Below are positions 22,621 to 33,199 of a DNA stretch of 64,000 bases, piece after piece. The DNA is from Stenogyne calaminthoides (lineage: Eukaryota > Streptophyta > Magnoliopsida > Lamiales > Lamiaceae). Each line of letters begins with the position of its first letter. Positions within the stretch are counted from its first letter, which is position 1. The stretch lies in NCBI GenBank assembly GCA_037126765.1, contig JBBCBC010000033.1:9004085-9068084 (forward strand), given 5' to 3'. The notes beneath the pieces were generated by a model, which saw only the letters and a program-made list of their open reading frames with translations, made no database searches and was not told the DNA's origin. The translations under genes were made by a program, and so were the position numbers.

Positions 22621-24140
22621 TTTCTTGGCAAACAACAATGAAAGCCGAAGTGAGTTCTATGTTTCATAATAGAGTGTGGGAGCTAATCGAACCACTTAAT
22701 GGGGTCAAACCCATTAGATGCAAGTGGGTATATAAGAGGAAAAGAGGATCGGACGGGAAGGTTGAAACCTTTTAAAGCAAGACTAATGGCGAAAGGTTAT
22801 ACTCAGAAAGAAAGGGATCGATTATGAGGAAACTTTTTCGCCCGTAGCCATGCTTAAGTACGTCTGTATTCTCTTATCGATTGCTGCGCATTTCGACGTT
22901 GAAATCTGGCAAATGGATGTCAAGACAGTTTTCCTTAACGGAAGTCTTGATGAAGTGATCTATATGCAACAACCCCAAGGTTTCATTGAAACAGGCCAAG
23001 AACAACTTGTTTGTAAGCTCAAGAAGTCCATTTACGGACTCAAACAGGCATCCAGAGCTTGGAACCAATGTTTTGATCATGTTATAAAGTCTTATGGGTT
23101 TGATCAAAACGATTTTGAAAGTTGTGTGTATAAAAGCGTGTCGGGACTGCATTGGTATTCTTAGTACTGTACGTAGATAACATTGTGATCATCAGGAACG
23201 ATGTGAAGGTGTGATCGGGCGTAAGGCATGTTTTTCAAAAGCAGTTTGATATGAAAGACTTAGGGAAAGCGGACAAATCCTTGGGATCAAGATCACTTTC
23301 GAGATCAAGAAGATAAGGATGATCGGGTTATCATAAGTTTCATACATAGACTTTGTCTTGAAATGCTTGAGATGCAAGATTCAAGAAAGGATTAAATTAC
23401 CTTCGATTTGGAATCCATCTATCCAAGAAAATGTCCCCTAAGATGCAAAAGGAGATAGATGACATGAAAGGCATTAGTATCTACCGGTTTGTCCGGAAAC
23501 CTTATGTATGCAATCTTTGTGAACGAGACCGGATATCTGTTTTTGCCATAGGCATGGTAGCAAGATATCAAAGTAACCCGGGGGAAAGCGCATTGGACGA
23601 CGATTAAAAACATACGAAGTGTCCGAAAAAAGAACTCGGGATAGAATGTTGATTTATCGGTCGATACTCCAATCCCCATCGGCCACTACGGACTTCGGAT
23701 TTCCAATGAGATATAGATTCGAAATTATCCGCCTCGATTAGTGTGTTTCCATTTTGGGAAGTGTAGCCATCAAATGGACGAGTGTGAAGCGTAAATGCAT
23801 CGACTCAACCATGGGACCGGGTAAGTAGTTGCTTGTGAAGCGTTGAAAGAACCGATTGGGCTCTAGATCTTCTTAATGGACTTGGATGGTGTTCGAATTT
23901 GTCAGCAATATACGCTAGGGCGGTTGCAAATTCAAGAGAACCAAGAGTCCACGTCAGTCAAACAAACACATTAAAGGAAAGACATCTTATCGAGAAATCG
24001 TTAAGAGAGGAGATATAGATGTGGCAAAGATAGCGTCGAGGACAACCCAGCAGATCCATTCACAAAGAGTGCGCCTCTGAATACATTCGAGAGGCGTGTG
24101 GAAGGAATGGGTGTCAAGACCGTTGCCTATCTGCTTTGAG
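22621..24140 (+). pseudogene. RT-RNase H of N (frames broken)
   Basis: The RT start motif with CKWVYKRKRGSDGKVET lies near 22,717-22,770. The best frame, 22,850-23,164, reads IWQMDVKTVFLNGSLDEV, then QQPQGFIETG, CKLKKSIYGLKQASRAWN and SYGFDQNDFESCVYK. The polymerase box follows at about 23,167-23,190 as YVDN; the second Asp reads Asn, by true change or consensus error. An RNase H remnant extends to a FTKSAPLNTFERRVEGMG-like end near 24,057-24,110, with shifts throughout. Confidence 0.85.
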
Positions 24141-24238
24141 TATAAGTGGGAGAAATTATTAGGTTCATGTAGGTGACATTAGATGTCACGGACTACTCGA
24201 GGCGTGTTGTAGTATACTTAAAAGCGGACTTTGAGTAT

Positions 24239-24249
24239 AAGTGGGAGAT
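24239..24249 (+). promoter_or_regulatory. Polypurine tract of N
   Basis: AAGTGGGAGAT directly precedes the 3' LTR start TGTTGGGATT. A similar AAGTGGGAGA occurs about 90 bp upstream (near 24,145). Confidence 0.85.
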
Positions 24250-26099
24250 TGTTGGGATTATCTTTGAAAAAGTATGCTTTTTACTTTGTATAATCGAAAC
24301 CCGAATTTTTCGTGCTTATTTCTTTGAAATAAATTGTTTATCACCGATGCTTTAAATATGATTGAATGTTATATATATTTCTTTGCATAATCGTTTCAAT
24401 AATTAGTGTGTTACATCAGTAGTTAATTTAGTGATACCGGATCACGAAGATTAAATTAACGGTCCCTTGTAACTAAAAATACGCCATTCACGACCTAGAT
24501 GGAAATGAACAACCATCGCGAAAAGGTTGAGGTGTAAGGCTCGGATTGGTTTGTCTTGACCAAGAGATTACACTAGTGCATGACCGATGCGCTTAATAGG
24601 ACCCTGAGGAGGATAAATTCTTGAATGAACAAGGAAGAATTAGACCTCGGTGGTTCGTTGTTTCTTAACCTTCGTCCCTTAAATAGGATCACGTGGGATT
24701 GGTAACTATTGCTTTGACTTATCATGGGTAAATAATCGGAGAGATTCAATACTTTTTATCTTGGGCAATATTATTGGTCACATGTGATTGCTAAGATTTA
24801 ATCTGATATATCGTGCAAATACGCTTGCTTGATTTGCCCCTTGGGAGGTTCATAAGTTTTATCATACCAAATCTTGCAAGTGGAATTAGTTTCCAGTATA
24901 GATAATAATGTTGAACCGTTCCTCGAATTAAGGACAAAAGATATTAATTAACGGAAAAGTTATTTCAAATGGCTTGAATTAATTAATGGGCTAGATAATC
25001 TTAAACACGGAAATAATGACCGGGAGCCATATTGATTGTAATATGGGTTAAGATGGATGGTGCAATATTAATTATGTAGTGGGATTAATTAATATTTATG
25101 GGCTTGAATTATATTGTGGCTCAATATTAGATATTCAAGATCCATTAGAAGGTCCAATCTTAATTCTCCCAAAAAGGCCCCCCCGAGTAGCCCAAACATA
25201 TAGTCCAATAAGGTGAAAAGGTGATAAAATAAAATAAATATTGTTGCTTATATTTCCTCTAATTTTTTGAAATTTATGGATAAAAGAGGGAGAAAGATTT
25301 TCTTTGAATTTTGTTATGGAATGAAGATATGTATTCTTGGAATACAAGATTATCTCATTAAATTCAAGAAATCTCCCACTTGGTTATCTATATAGAATAT
25401 TTCGAAATTTTGAAAATATAGTGGGCAAGAAAGATTTTCTTGATTTTCTTGAAAAGATATTATGGAAGATATGTATTTCTTGAAATACAAGAATATCTCA
25501 TAAATTCAAGAAGATCCAAATCTTGGATTCTTGTAGCACTAAATTTTCGAAAATCACCATAATAGAGGAGGTGGGATTTTTGTGGAATATTTTAATTATG
25601 GAAAAAGAATATAGAAGATATATTCAAGATTTCTTGGTGACCAAGAAAAGTCTTTTCCCACATTGATTTTCTACATAAAATTCGACCACTCCTCTCCTAT
25701 AAATAGGGGATGATTAGTTCATTCCCAAGTACAATTCCAATGTGCTGGAAATATTAGCAAATCCACATAAGTGGTGCAACAAAGTTTATTTTTTTCTTTT
25801 TTGTTAATTGTTAGCGAAAGTATCCTTCCACCGGATTGTCGAGCAAGGGCTAAAGGAATACTTGGGAAGTCCTTTTGGTTAGTCCGTCCGACCAAAGCCC
25901 CATCCCGAGAAAGAACGCGTTCACGTAAACCCGTAGATTCCGCATGCGTAGGTTTTACGTGGTTTTTTATATGCATGATATGTTGTTGCAATTATTATTT
26001 GAATTAATATAGGATTAATTCATGCTAGTAATAATTAATGAATTAAATTTGTATTTAAATATTCACCCCGAATAGATCTGTGCAACTCATTCCCCAACA
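24250..26099 (+). repeat. 3' LTR of N
   Basis: 1,850 bp, TGTTGGGATTATC to CCCCAACA, matching 16,930-18,775 along its length. TATAAATA is at 25,698-25,705. The right target duplication CTGAT follows at 26,100-26,104. Confidence 0.95.
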
Positions 26100-27108
26100 C
26101 TGATAACATACACTGTTGTAGCAAAAGCATCAAACCATAGAGAAGCAGGTGCAAAAGCATGAAACATCATAGAGAGGCCAGTTTCAGTAATATGTTTATG
26201 CTTACGTTCTGCTCGTCCATTTTGCTATGGAGTGTATGGACAAGAGATTCGATGAAGAATGTCATGCTTAATCATGAATTCATTAACACGTTTGTTTACA
26301 AATTCAGTGCCCCCGTCAGACTGAAATATCTTCATGGATTATGAAAGCTGATTACAGACGAAAGTGTGAAAACGCACCAGAATATCATAAAATTTAGATT
26401 TTGCATGAATAGGATAAAGTCAAGAAAATTGAGAGTAGTCATCAACAAAAACGACATAGTAATGATAGCCAGCAGAAGAAGTAATAGGAGCAGGTCCCCA
26501 CAAATCACAATGCACCATATCAAGAACATTAGAAGCATGTTTATCATTCAACGGAAAAGGTAATTTCTTGCTCTTGGCCAATTGGCAAGGCGAACAAATG
26601 TCAGGGTTTGGTAACAAGGACATAACAGATAAATGTCCTAACTTATTAAGCAAAGAAATAACAGTGAGTGAAACATGATCAAGGCGTAAATGCCATAAAT
26701 CAAAGCTAGCTCGCAAGTCTTTCGATCGTAAAGTAGCAACCAAAGTCGAGCTACCCCTCTCCAGAATATAAAGGCCCTTCTCACAGCTTCCCTGGGCAAG
26801 TATGGCCTTTGTCACCTGATTCTGAATTGGCAAAGTATTTGTCATAAAAAACACAACATCAACATTATAATCCGACGTCAGCTTGCTAATAGATAATAGG
26901 TTCTTAGTTATATGAGGCACCACCAATACATCCAATAATTTAACATCAGGAGTAATACGATTAACCAACATGAGAAATAGAAAGCGAATTGTCATTACCA
27001 ACAACGACGGAACCATTACCAGAATAGGGCTTAAAGGAATCCAAAGCAGATGTCTGAGAGGTCATGTGAGCAGATGCTCCAGAATCCACATACCAATCAG
27101 GAGCAGAG
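26100..27108 (-). pseudogene. Integrase and protease of D (part 2)
   Basis: Read from 27,108 downward. The protease tail contains WYVDSGASAHMTS (DSG active site, across 27,060-27,095), then DVLVVPHITKNLLSISKL. Pre-integrase has LWHLRLDHVSL and CSPCQLAKSKK. The first integrase Asp is in HCDLWGPAPI (about 26,500-26,520), a further Asp in a QSDGGTE-like stretch near 26,318, and the Glu in NGRAERK near 26,205. An in-frame TAG replaces the expected Gln just before NGRAERK (26,225-26,227) in both copies. The first target copy of CTGAT is at 26,100. Gag is missing. Confidence 0.87.
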
Positions 27109-27446
27109 TGTTGTGATAACGTATGTCAGGATCTATCGGGATGACCTCATAAACACAAATTTAAATTAACAATTATTACTAGCATGAATTTACCTAAGTG
27201 AAATCAAATAATAATTAATCCAACAACAACATGCAAATAATTTTCACGTAAAAGATCCTAGCATGCAGAATTTTCAGGAGTTTACGTAAACGTACCCGTT
27301 GGAGAGACAATCTGAGACAGACATGATCAAGTAACTGGCTACCAACCAAAAGTCCTTCTCAAGTATTCTCAAGTCCTCGCTCAACAACCCCGGTGGAAGG
27401 TTCTCCAATGAACGATTTATAAAACAAAGGAAAATAAAAAAAATTT
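27109..27446 (-). repeat. Copia LTR piece, minus strand (3' end side)
   Basis: On the minus strand this matches the last 340 bp of the E1/N-type LTRs, including TTTACGTAAACTCCT and TTCATGCTAGTAATAATT. It ends CAACA at 27,109, next to the truncated protease of D. The sequence is diverged from N and E1, so it is an older insertion. CACTA element T lies within it, and the LTR resumes at 29,244. Confidence 0.8.
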
Positions 27447-28040
27447 CACTACTACACATTTAAGCTTGCACAGCTCAACTTGGACAGCCCTTTTGTCAAA
27501 CAGCTCTCCAAAATATAGCTTGGAGAGCGGTTTTAATAAAAAAAAATAGAAAGCAGTTCAAAACTGCTGTTCAATATCAAAACTTAGAGAAGCGATTTAA
27601 AACATCATGCAAATTCAAATGATTTTCAAACCGATTTGAATTAAAAAAAACCATGTGTCAGTGCATGCGAATTGTAAATAACATTTGCGGAAGCGGGCCC
27701 CACCAGCCTAGAGCTATATGTTACGTAACTGTAGCATGAACGCCACATTGCATGTTAATAACATGTTAATCCAATCAATACATAAGAAATTTGAATTAGC
27801 AGCCGAAAATTTTCTTTATTTGATAAATTCATTTTTTGTATTTTTGTTTATTATGATTTGTTTGTTTCTTGATTAGTTAACTAATCTGATTATTTTAATT
27901 TACTCACATTTTTTGGAAGATATTTTCCTCTTTTGATTTGGTTAATAGTAGTATCAACTTTGAGTCTTTTTTTTTCTCTTTTGTGTTTTATTATTCTTCC
28001 TATTCACTCTTTTTTTCAAGCTATATTAAAATTATATTTT

Positions 28041-28420
28041 TTGTTTAGATAGAAAAATATTACTTGTTTAAATAGAAAAGTGTAACTTGTTTAAAGAAAG
28101 ATATTACTTGTTTAGATAGAAAAGTATAACTTGTTTAGATAGAAAAGTATTACTTGTTTAGATAGAAAAATATTACTTGTTTAGATAGAAAAGTATTACT
28201 TGTTTAGATAGAAAAATATAACTTGTTTAAAGAAAAGTATTACTTGTTTAGATAGAAAAGTATAACTTGTTTAAATAAAAGTATTACTTGTTTAGATAGA
28301 AAAGTTTAAATAGAAAGGTATAACTTGTTTAAAGACAAGTATTACTTGTTTAGATGAAAAAGTATTACTTGTTTAAAGAAAAATATTACTTATTTAGATA
28401 GAAAAATATTACTTGTTTAA
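28041..28420. repeat. 23-bp/18-21-bp tandem array inside CACTA element
   Basis: About 17 head-to-tail units of TTGTTTAGATAGAAAAGTATTAC (23 bp) and shorter variants lacking GATAG. AT-rich and non-coding. There are no unique spacers, so it is not CRISPR-like. Copy B: 63,306-63,684. Confidence 0.88.
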
Positions 28421-28505
28421 AAAAACAAAATAAAAATATAATTTTATTATAATATAATTTAATTTAAATTTAAATTTATATAAAAAAAATATTATATAAA
28501 AATGG

Positions 28506-29045
28506 GATTGAATTAATAAATAAGATAATTGAAATAGAGAATTTAAAAAAAAATTGTAAGAAAAAACAATTTCTAGAACATATAGAATTAATTTAATTAA
28601 GTAAACGCAAGAAAGCAAGTGCCCGAGCGGAATTGATCCCCGCTCAGGCGCCCAAGGTCCCGTGTTCGGTCCCCTGTGGGATCAAATAATTGCCTCAATT
28701 AATTGGGAAGCTTGGTTGCTTATATATGAGATATGTGGGTCCGTGGCTAAAAATCGTTGTTTAATTATCAATTTTAATACTTAGACAGCTGTGTGATTGA
28801 ATTAATAAATAAATTAATTAAAATAGAGAATTTTTAAAAAAAATTGTAAGAAAAAACTATTTCTAGAACATATAGAATTAATTTAATTAAGTAAACGCAA
28901 AGAAGTTAAAGTCTTGCGTGGAATTGATCCCTTTCCAGCGCCCAAGGTCCCGTGTTCGGTCCCCTATGGGATCAAATAATTGCCTCAATTAATTGGGAGG
29001 CTTGGTTGCTTATATATGATATATGTGGGTCCGTGGCTAAAAATA
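28506..29045. repeat. ~250-bp duplicated block inside CACTA element
   Basis: 28,506-28,754 and 28,795-29,045 are direct repeats with scattered changes. Each holds a GC-rich core (about 28,615-28,680 and 28,905-28,970) ending GGTCCCGTGTTCGGTCCCC, which resembles a tRNA T-arm/B-box, but no complete tRNA cloverleaf could be traced. Confidence 0.85.
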
Positions 29046-29243
29046 TATACTTGGACATCCCTTTTTAACCGCTGTCTAAGCTGAAATCTTGCACAGCGGT
29101 TATAAACCGCTGTCTAAGTGTCAATTTTAGACATCAGATTTTTAACAATTGTCTAAGCTTAGACAGCTGTTACTTGGACAGCTGTTATAACCGCTGTCTA
29201 ATGCCCTTTTTAAGAGCTGTACAAAGCCAAATATGTATTAGTG

Positions 29244-29519
29244 GTTGCACCACCTTTGTGGATTTCTAATATTTCCAACACATGGAATTGTGTTTGGGGA
29301 TGAAAAATTCATCCCCTATTTATAAGTGACGAAGGGACGAAAATTTGAGGGCAATTAGGGTTAGGAAAGATCTTTTCTTGATCTCCAAGAAATCTTGAAT
29401 ATATCCAATATATTCTTCTTTCCATGTGTATTTTTCCACAAAAATCCCACACCCCTTTTTGGCCTAAAATTTCAAAAATTACAAGAAGATTTGCAATATT
29501 GGATCTTTTTTGAATTTAT
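29244..29519 (-). repeat. Copia LTR piece, minus strand (continued)
   Basis: Continuation of the LTR interrupted by element T. It holds the inverse of TATAAATAGGGG at 29,317-29,324 and of the AT-rich upstream part of E1/N-type LTRs. Homology ends at 29,519, where TGTAACGCCCCG begins. Confidence 0.75.
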
Positions 29520-30389
29520 GTGTAACGCCCCGAATTCAGAATGTCGGCGCTTGCGGCTTCGACACTCTAAACTCGAGTCGCCACTTAGTGACCATAAAAT
29601 TTGAGCTTAAAAATTTATTTTTAAAATATAAAAACAAGCATAAGTATTACATTTTGCAGCTGAAGAATATAATCATCAATTTTAATTGAGATAAAAGAAT
29701 GTGGAATGACCCATAATTTAAATTGCAAGACATGTATGTATTTAAAAATGTTATGTTTATAAAAAGAGGTAGTGTACATGATACTCTCAAGTAACTTTAA
29801 AAGGTTTCTCGGCATAATCATTAAACCGTTTTAGGAATGACACACATTTATTGAAAATCATTATTAGGGAAACTCCATGTCACTGCTGCAGCTCCGGCCC
29901 CTTTCGATCTTGTCTTGAAAATATAAAATTGTTGGGGGTGAGATAAAAATCTCAGTGGGCAACTTGTACGCTGTTACTCATACTGGTCACCGAAATATAA
30001 TTATCTTGATATTTTATTAAAGATTATTCATACGCTTTTGCGTATGTAATTTTTGAAGGGTTGCCCGAAGTCATTGTATAAACTCGTTCGTAGCTTGGTT
30101 TCTTATTATAATATTTTTAGTAGCTTAATTTCTTAACATTATTGATATCTATAAGATATCATTCATATTTAAACTTAGTATTTCATTATAGATTGTTCTT
30201 ACGCTTTTGCGTAGTTAATTTTGGTATTCATGGTAGATTCGTAGTATATTCACATTCATAGCTTAAAATCCTAATAGTACGCTCTTGTTCATAGTTCGAA
30301 TAATAATAACTTATATAGAATCTCCTTTATCAATAGTGACAACATATCGCAGAACGACTTATAAGATAAAATCCTCATAAGTATCTCAT

Positions 30390-30512
30390 ACATCATAGTG
30401 GGACCACACTAAGAACGACTTACCACGTGCAATCCCCATTGTCTCATTTTCATCATTGTGGGACCACACTGGTAACGACTTACCACGTGCAGTCCTCATT
30501 GTCTCTTTTATC
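30390..30512. repeat. ~58-bp direct repeat, two units
   Basis: TGGGACCACACT...AACGACTTACCACGTGCA...CCATTGTCTC occurs twice in tandem, first near 30,398 and again near 30,457, with a few substitutions. Confidence 0.8.
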
Positions 30513-31836
30513 GCACATCATATATCTTATATCATCATATCATAATCATATCACAAGCTTATTTTTGAAACCTTATATTCCTATATACTTGTGTTCTTTG
30601 GTTATAGATTTGTGTTTGTTTAGTCGAATCAAGAATACACCAACAATCACCGAATATAAAACACATCAGATACAAATAGTGTCACCCACCTTATAACTTT
30701 ATAGATAAGTTAGAACTGTTTTTGAATACTTTTGCATAAACCCAAGTTGTAAGGACGTCCCGAGCCTCTGATCCGAAGCACTTCTCCCAGCACGTTTTCT
30801 TGAAAGTTTAATTATCATCAAAACTCTTAATTCTTAAATTACTTAATAATAATCATTCTTTTTGTATGTCACATAATCATATAAGTAAGATCATCATCAA
30901 TGTAATCAAATATAATTTCACATATCTCAATTGAAGTAAACCATAACAATTATAGGACAACTCATTTGTATTTTAAACACTAAACTTGAAATTAACTAAA
31001 TCATGCCTAACAATCATTTTGTATTTTTAACTCAACCATTTGAAGAAATTCTTAATTATATTTTTCTTTAAGTAAATGATTTTTTTAAGAAAGTAATATC
31101 ATATACGACAATAACAATAATTGAACTAAAAACTAACACACACAAATCAACTTAGAGGCACAACATTATACAATTAACAAACTCACATACTCTATGTCTT
31201 ACACATATATAATCATATAAGACTAATAGCATATATAAGCTCTCATGACAAACATATATATAACACAATAACTATAGAGAAAAATAGTAATAATAGGGAT
31301 AACACACATATCATTCAAGTACAAGAATTATAAGAATATATTAAAAGGATATTAATTATCAAAATGAGCTAATACAATATAATAAATCATCAAGTAATTA
31401 ATTAACTAATAATTTTCTATTTTACCATATAAAAGATTTATGATGCTTAGAAAAAAATTAAAAGATAGATATGTAGTTACATAACAAAATTGTTAATTAA
31501 AAAGTATTTTAATTATAGTTTTTAATTTAATAAAGATCTTTAATATTAGTATCAATAATAATGATAATGATAATTATAGCTTTAGAAATATTAGTACCTT
31601 TATTAATATCTTATAATAATAATAACATAATTAGTAGTGATAATAACACATATACAAAAATTGTATTAGCATAATTAATTATTAATTACACATGATTAAC
31701 ACACAACAATTTAATTCAATAATAATGATTATTTAGAAATAATAATAGCCATATTTATGATATAAGTTGGAGAATATTATTAATAATAATATACAATTAT
31801 ATACCCACACATAACACATATCATAATAATATCAAG

Positions 31837-31837
31837 C

Positions 31838-31868
<31 letters not shown>

Positions 31869-31898
31869 TCAAGCAATAATAATAATAATAATAATAAT
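31837..31898. repeat. (AAT)n microsatellite
   Basis: Two runs of AAT/TAA triplets separated by ATCAAGC. The surrounding 31,500-31,900 is also rich in ATA/AAT triplets. Confidence 0.9.
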
Positions 31899-32007
31899 TC
31901 ACTTAATTAACTCACACACAACCACATACCATTCACGCATGCACAACCACATACTCCCACGCTCACTTACACGTATACACACCACACTTGACTTGATAAT
32001 AAATAAT

Positions 32008-32507
32008 NNNNNNNNNNNNNNNNNNNNNNNNNNNNNNNNNNNNNNNNNNNNNNNNNNNNNNNNNNNNNNNNNNNNNNNNNNNNNNNNNNNNNNNNNNNNN
32101 NNNNNNNNNNNNNNNNNNNNNNNNNNNNNNNNNNNNNNNNNNNNNNNNNNNNNNNNNNNNNNNNNNNNNNNNNNNNNNNNNNNNNNNNNNNNNNNNNNNN
32201 NNNNNNNNNNNNNNNNNNNNNNNNNNNNNNNNNNNNNNNNNNNNNNNNNNNNNNNNNNNNNNNNNNNNNNNNNNNNNNNNNNNNNNNNNNNNNNNNNNNN
32301 NNNNNNNNNNNNNNNNNNNNNNNNNNNNNNNNNNNNNNNNNNNNNNNNNNNNNNNNNNNNNNNNNNNNNNNNNNNNNNNNNNNNNNNNNNNNNNNNNNNN
32401 NNNNNNNNNNNNNNNNNNNNNNNNNNNNNNNNNNNNNNNNNNNNNNNNNNNNNNNNNNNNNNNNNNNNNNNNNNNNNNNNNNNNNNNNNNNNNNNNNNNN
32501 NNNNNNN
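32008..32507. other. Assembly gap (500 N)
   Basis: Exactly 500 unknown bases, which suggests a placeholder of arbitrary size between two contigs. ORFs drawn across it are meaningless. Confidence 0.98.
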
Positions 32508-33105
32508 GAATCATCATCAAACAATTTCATTTGTTTGAGAAACTTGATCTGCAAAAAACTTGTCAAAGTATAATGTATAACATATCAGAGCATATGACAT
32601 ATCAGAGCATATGACATATCAGAGCATATGACATATCAGAGCATCTGTGTATTACATTGAAACTCATCAGAGCAAGATGTAAGAACATATCAGAGCAAAA
32701 GGAACAATGGCACAAGTACAACATGTATCAACTTATACTGCAGTAAAGTAGAACATATATTCTTGAACATATTTCCACCAATCATCAAGGTTAGATTATC
32801 AGAGCAATGAAAACAAGGATATCAGAGCTAAGAGACATCTTAACCTAAAAAACATCATAATATCAACATCAGACCATGCTAATCATCGATATTCAAAATA
32901 ACAGAATATCAGAGCAATTCATAATACTCAAAAAATAAACAAGTAAACCTATCAACTATTTGTCCAATAATTACATACCAATATGAACAGAGTTTTAGGA
33001 AATAAACTTGTAAAAATAAGATCAATGAATATGAAGGATAAACAAGAGAGAGTGGAGGTGATGAACTGATACATCAGCTGCAGCATCAATCAAGGCATTC
33101 ACATG
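32508..33105 (-). repeat. Possible 3' LTR of the SIRE-like element (partial)
   Basis: Non-coding. It lies on the 3' side of the minus-strand SIRE-like element, beyond its polypurine tracts, so it is the expected place for the 3' LTR, cut by the gap. ATCAGAGC occurs nine times between about 32,585 and 32,915, including a 17-bp x4 tandem run. The LTR boundary itself was not identified. Confidence 0.4.
32580..32647. repeat. 17-bp tandem repeat, four units
   Basis: ACATATCAGAGCATATG repeated four times (last unit ending ATCTG). The core ATCAGAGC equals part of the copia primer binding site sequence. Confidence 0.85.
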
Positions 33106-33164
33106 CTCCCCCTCACTTTGTTCTCAGCTCCCCCATTCTTCATGATCTAAAAACTGACTCCCCC
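33106..33164 (-). promoter_or_regulatory. Repeated polypurine tracts of the SIRE-like element
   Basis: On the minus strand three G-runs of the form GGGGGAG/GAGGGGGAG lie at 33,164-33,158, 33,134-33,128 and 33,114-33,106, downstream of the envelope-like ORF. They are candidate plus-strand priming sites before the 3' LTR. Confidence 0.55.
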
Positions 33165-33199
33165 ATTCAACCATCATGGGAGATTACCATAGACTTCCT

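Larger units (their letters stand above)
16930..26099 (+). mobile_element. Complete nested copia element N, 9,170 bp
   Basis: Two LTRs flank a 5.5-kb interior with gag, protease, integrase, RT and RNase H in copia order on the plus strand, bounded by CTGAT target duplications. It starts TGTTGCGATTATAC and ends CCCCAACA. It lies in the integrase of D and is absent from copy B. The LTRs look almost identical apart from changes at CTG/CAG sites, which suggests recent insertion. The interior is full of frame breaks, many at the same trinucleotides, so the real element may be more intact than this consensus. Confidence 0.95.
1..28733. repeat. Copy A of a ~19.5-kb repeated segment
   Basis: Position 1 aligns with 44,463, and 28,733 aligns with 64,000, in direct orientation. 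The order of elements is the same throughout: E1, C, two fold-backs, D, LTR piece, CACTA. Copy A carries one extra block, element N plus its target duplication, at 16,930-26,104. Without that block the copies are about 19.56 kb (A) and 19.54 kb (B). Both copies run past a window edge, so the true unit is longer. Confidence 0.95.
27447..29243. mobile_element. CACTA-type (CMC/En-Spm) non-autonomous element T
   Basis: It begins CACTACTACACATTTAAGC and ends with the inverse of CACTAATACATATTTGGC, giving CACTA terminal repeats about 28 bp long. GTT follows at 29,244-29,246. Copy B has GTT before its left end too (62,679-62,681), giving the expected 3-bp target duplication; copy A reads TTT there. 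Subterminal repeats of the type GACAGC(G/A)GTTT/AAACCGCTGTC line both ends. 1,797 bp, no transposase, so it would need an enzyme in trans. It interrupts the copia LTR between GGTGGTGCAAC and the T-rich tract. Confidence 0.88.
29520..32007. other. LTR-like AT-rich region up to the gap
   Basis: It begins TGTAACGCCCCGAATTC, a common start of plant gypsy-type LTRs, exactly where the copia LTR stops. It contains GGGGTGAGATAAAAATCTCA (about 29,935-29,960), also typical of such LTRs as I remember them. No protein-coding sequence is supported. A 60-bp direct repeat and an AAT microsatellite lie inside. The far end is lost in the gap, so neither LTR identity nor strand can be confirmed. Confidence 0.4.

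Noticed and set aside
28041..28420. CRISPR-like array
   Set aside because: Units are contiguous without unique spacers, AT-rich, and lie inside a plant DNA transposon.
28610..28690. tRNA gene
   Set aside because: Only a T-arm-like end is visible; no acceptor stem or anticodon arm could be paired.
31939..32566. Three ORFs of 185-199 codons
   Set aside because: They consist almost entirely of the 500-N gap.
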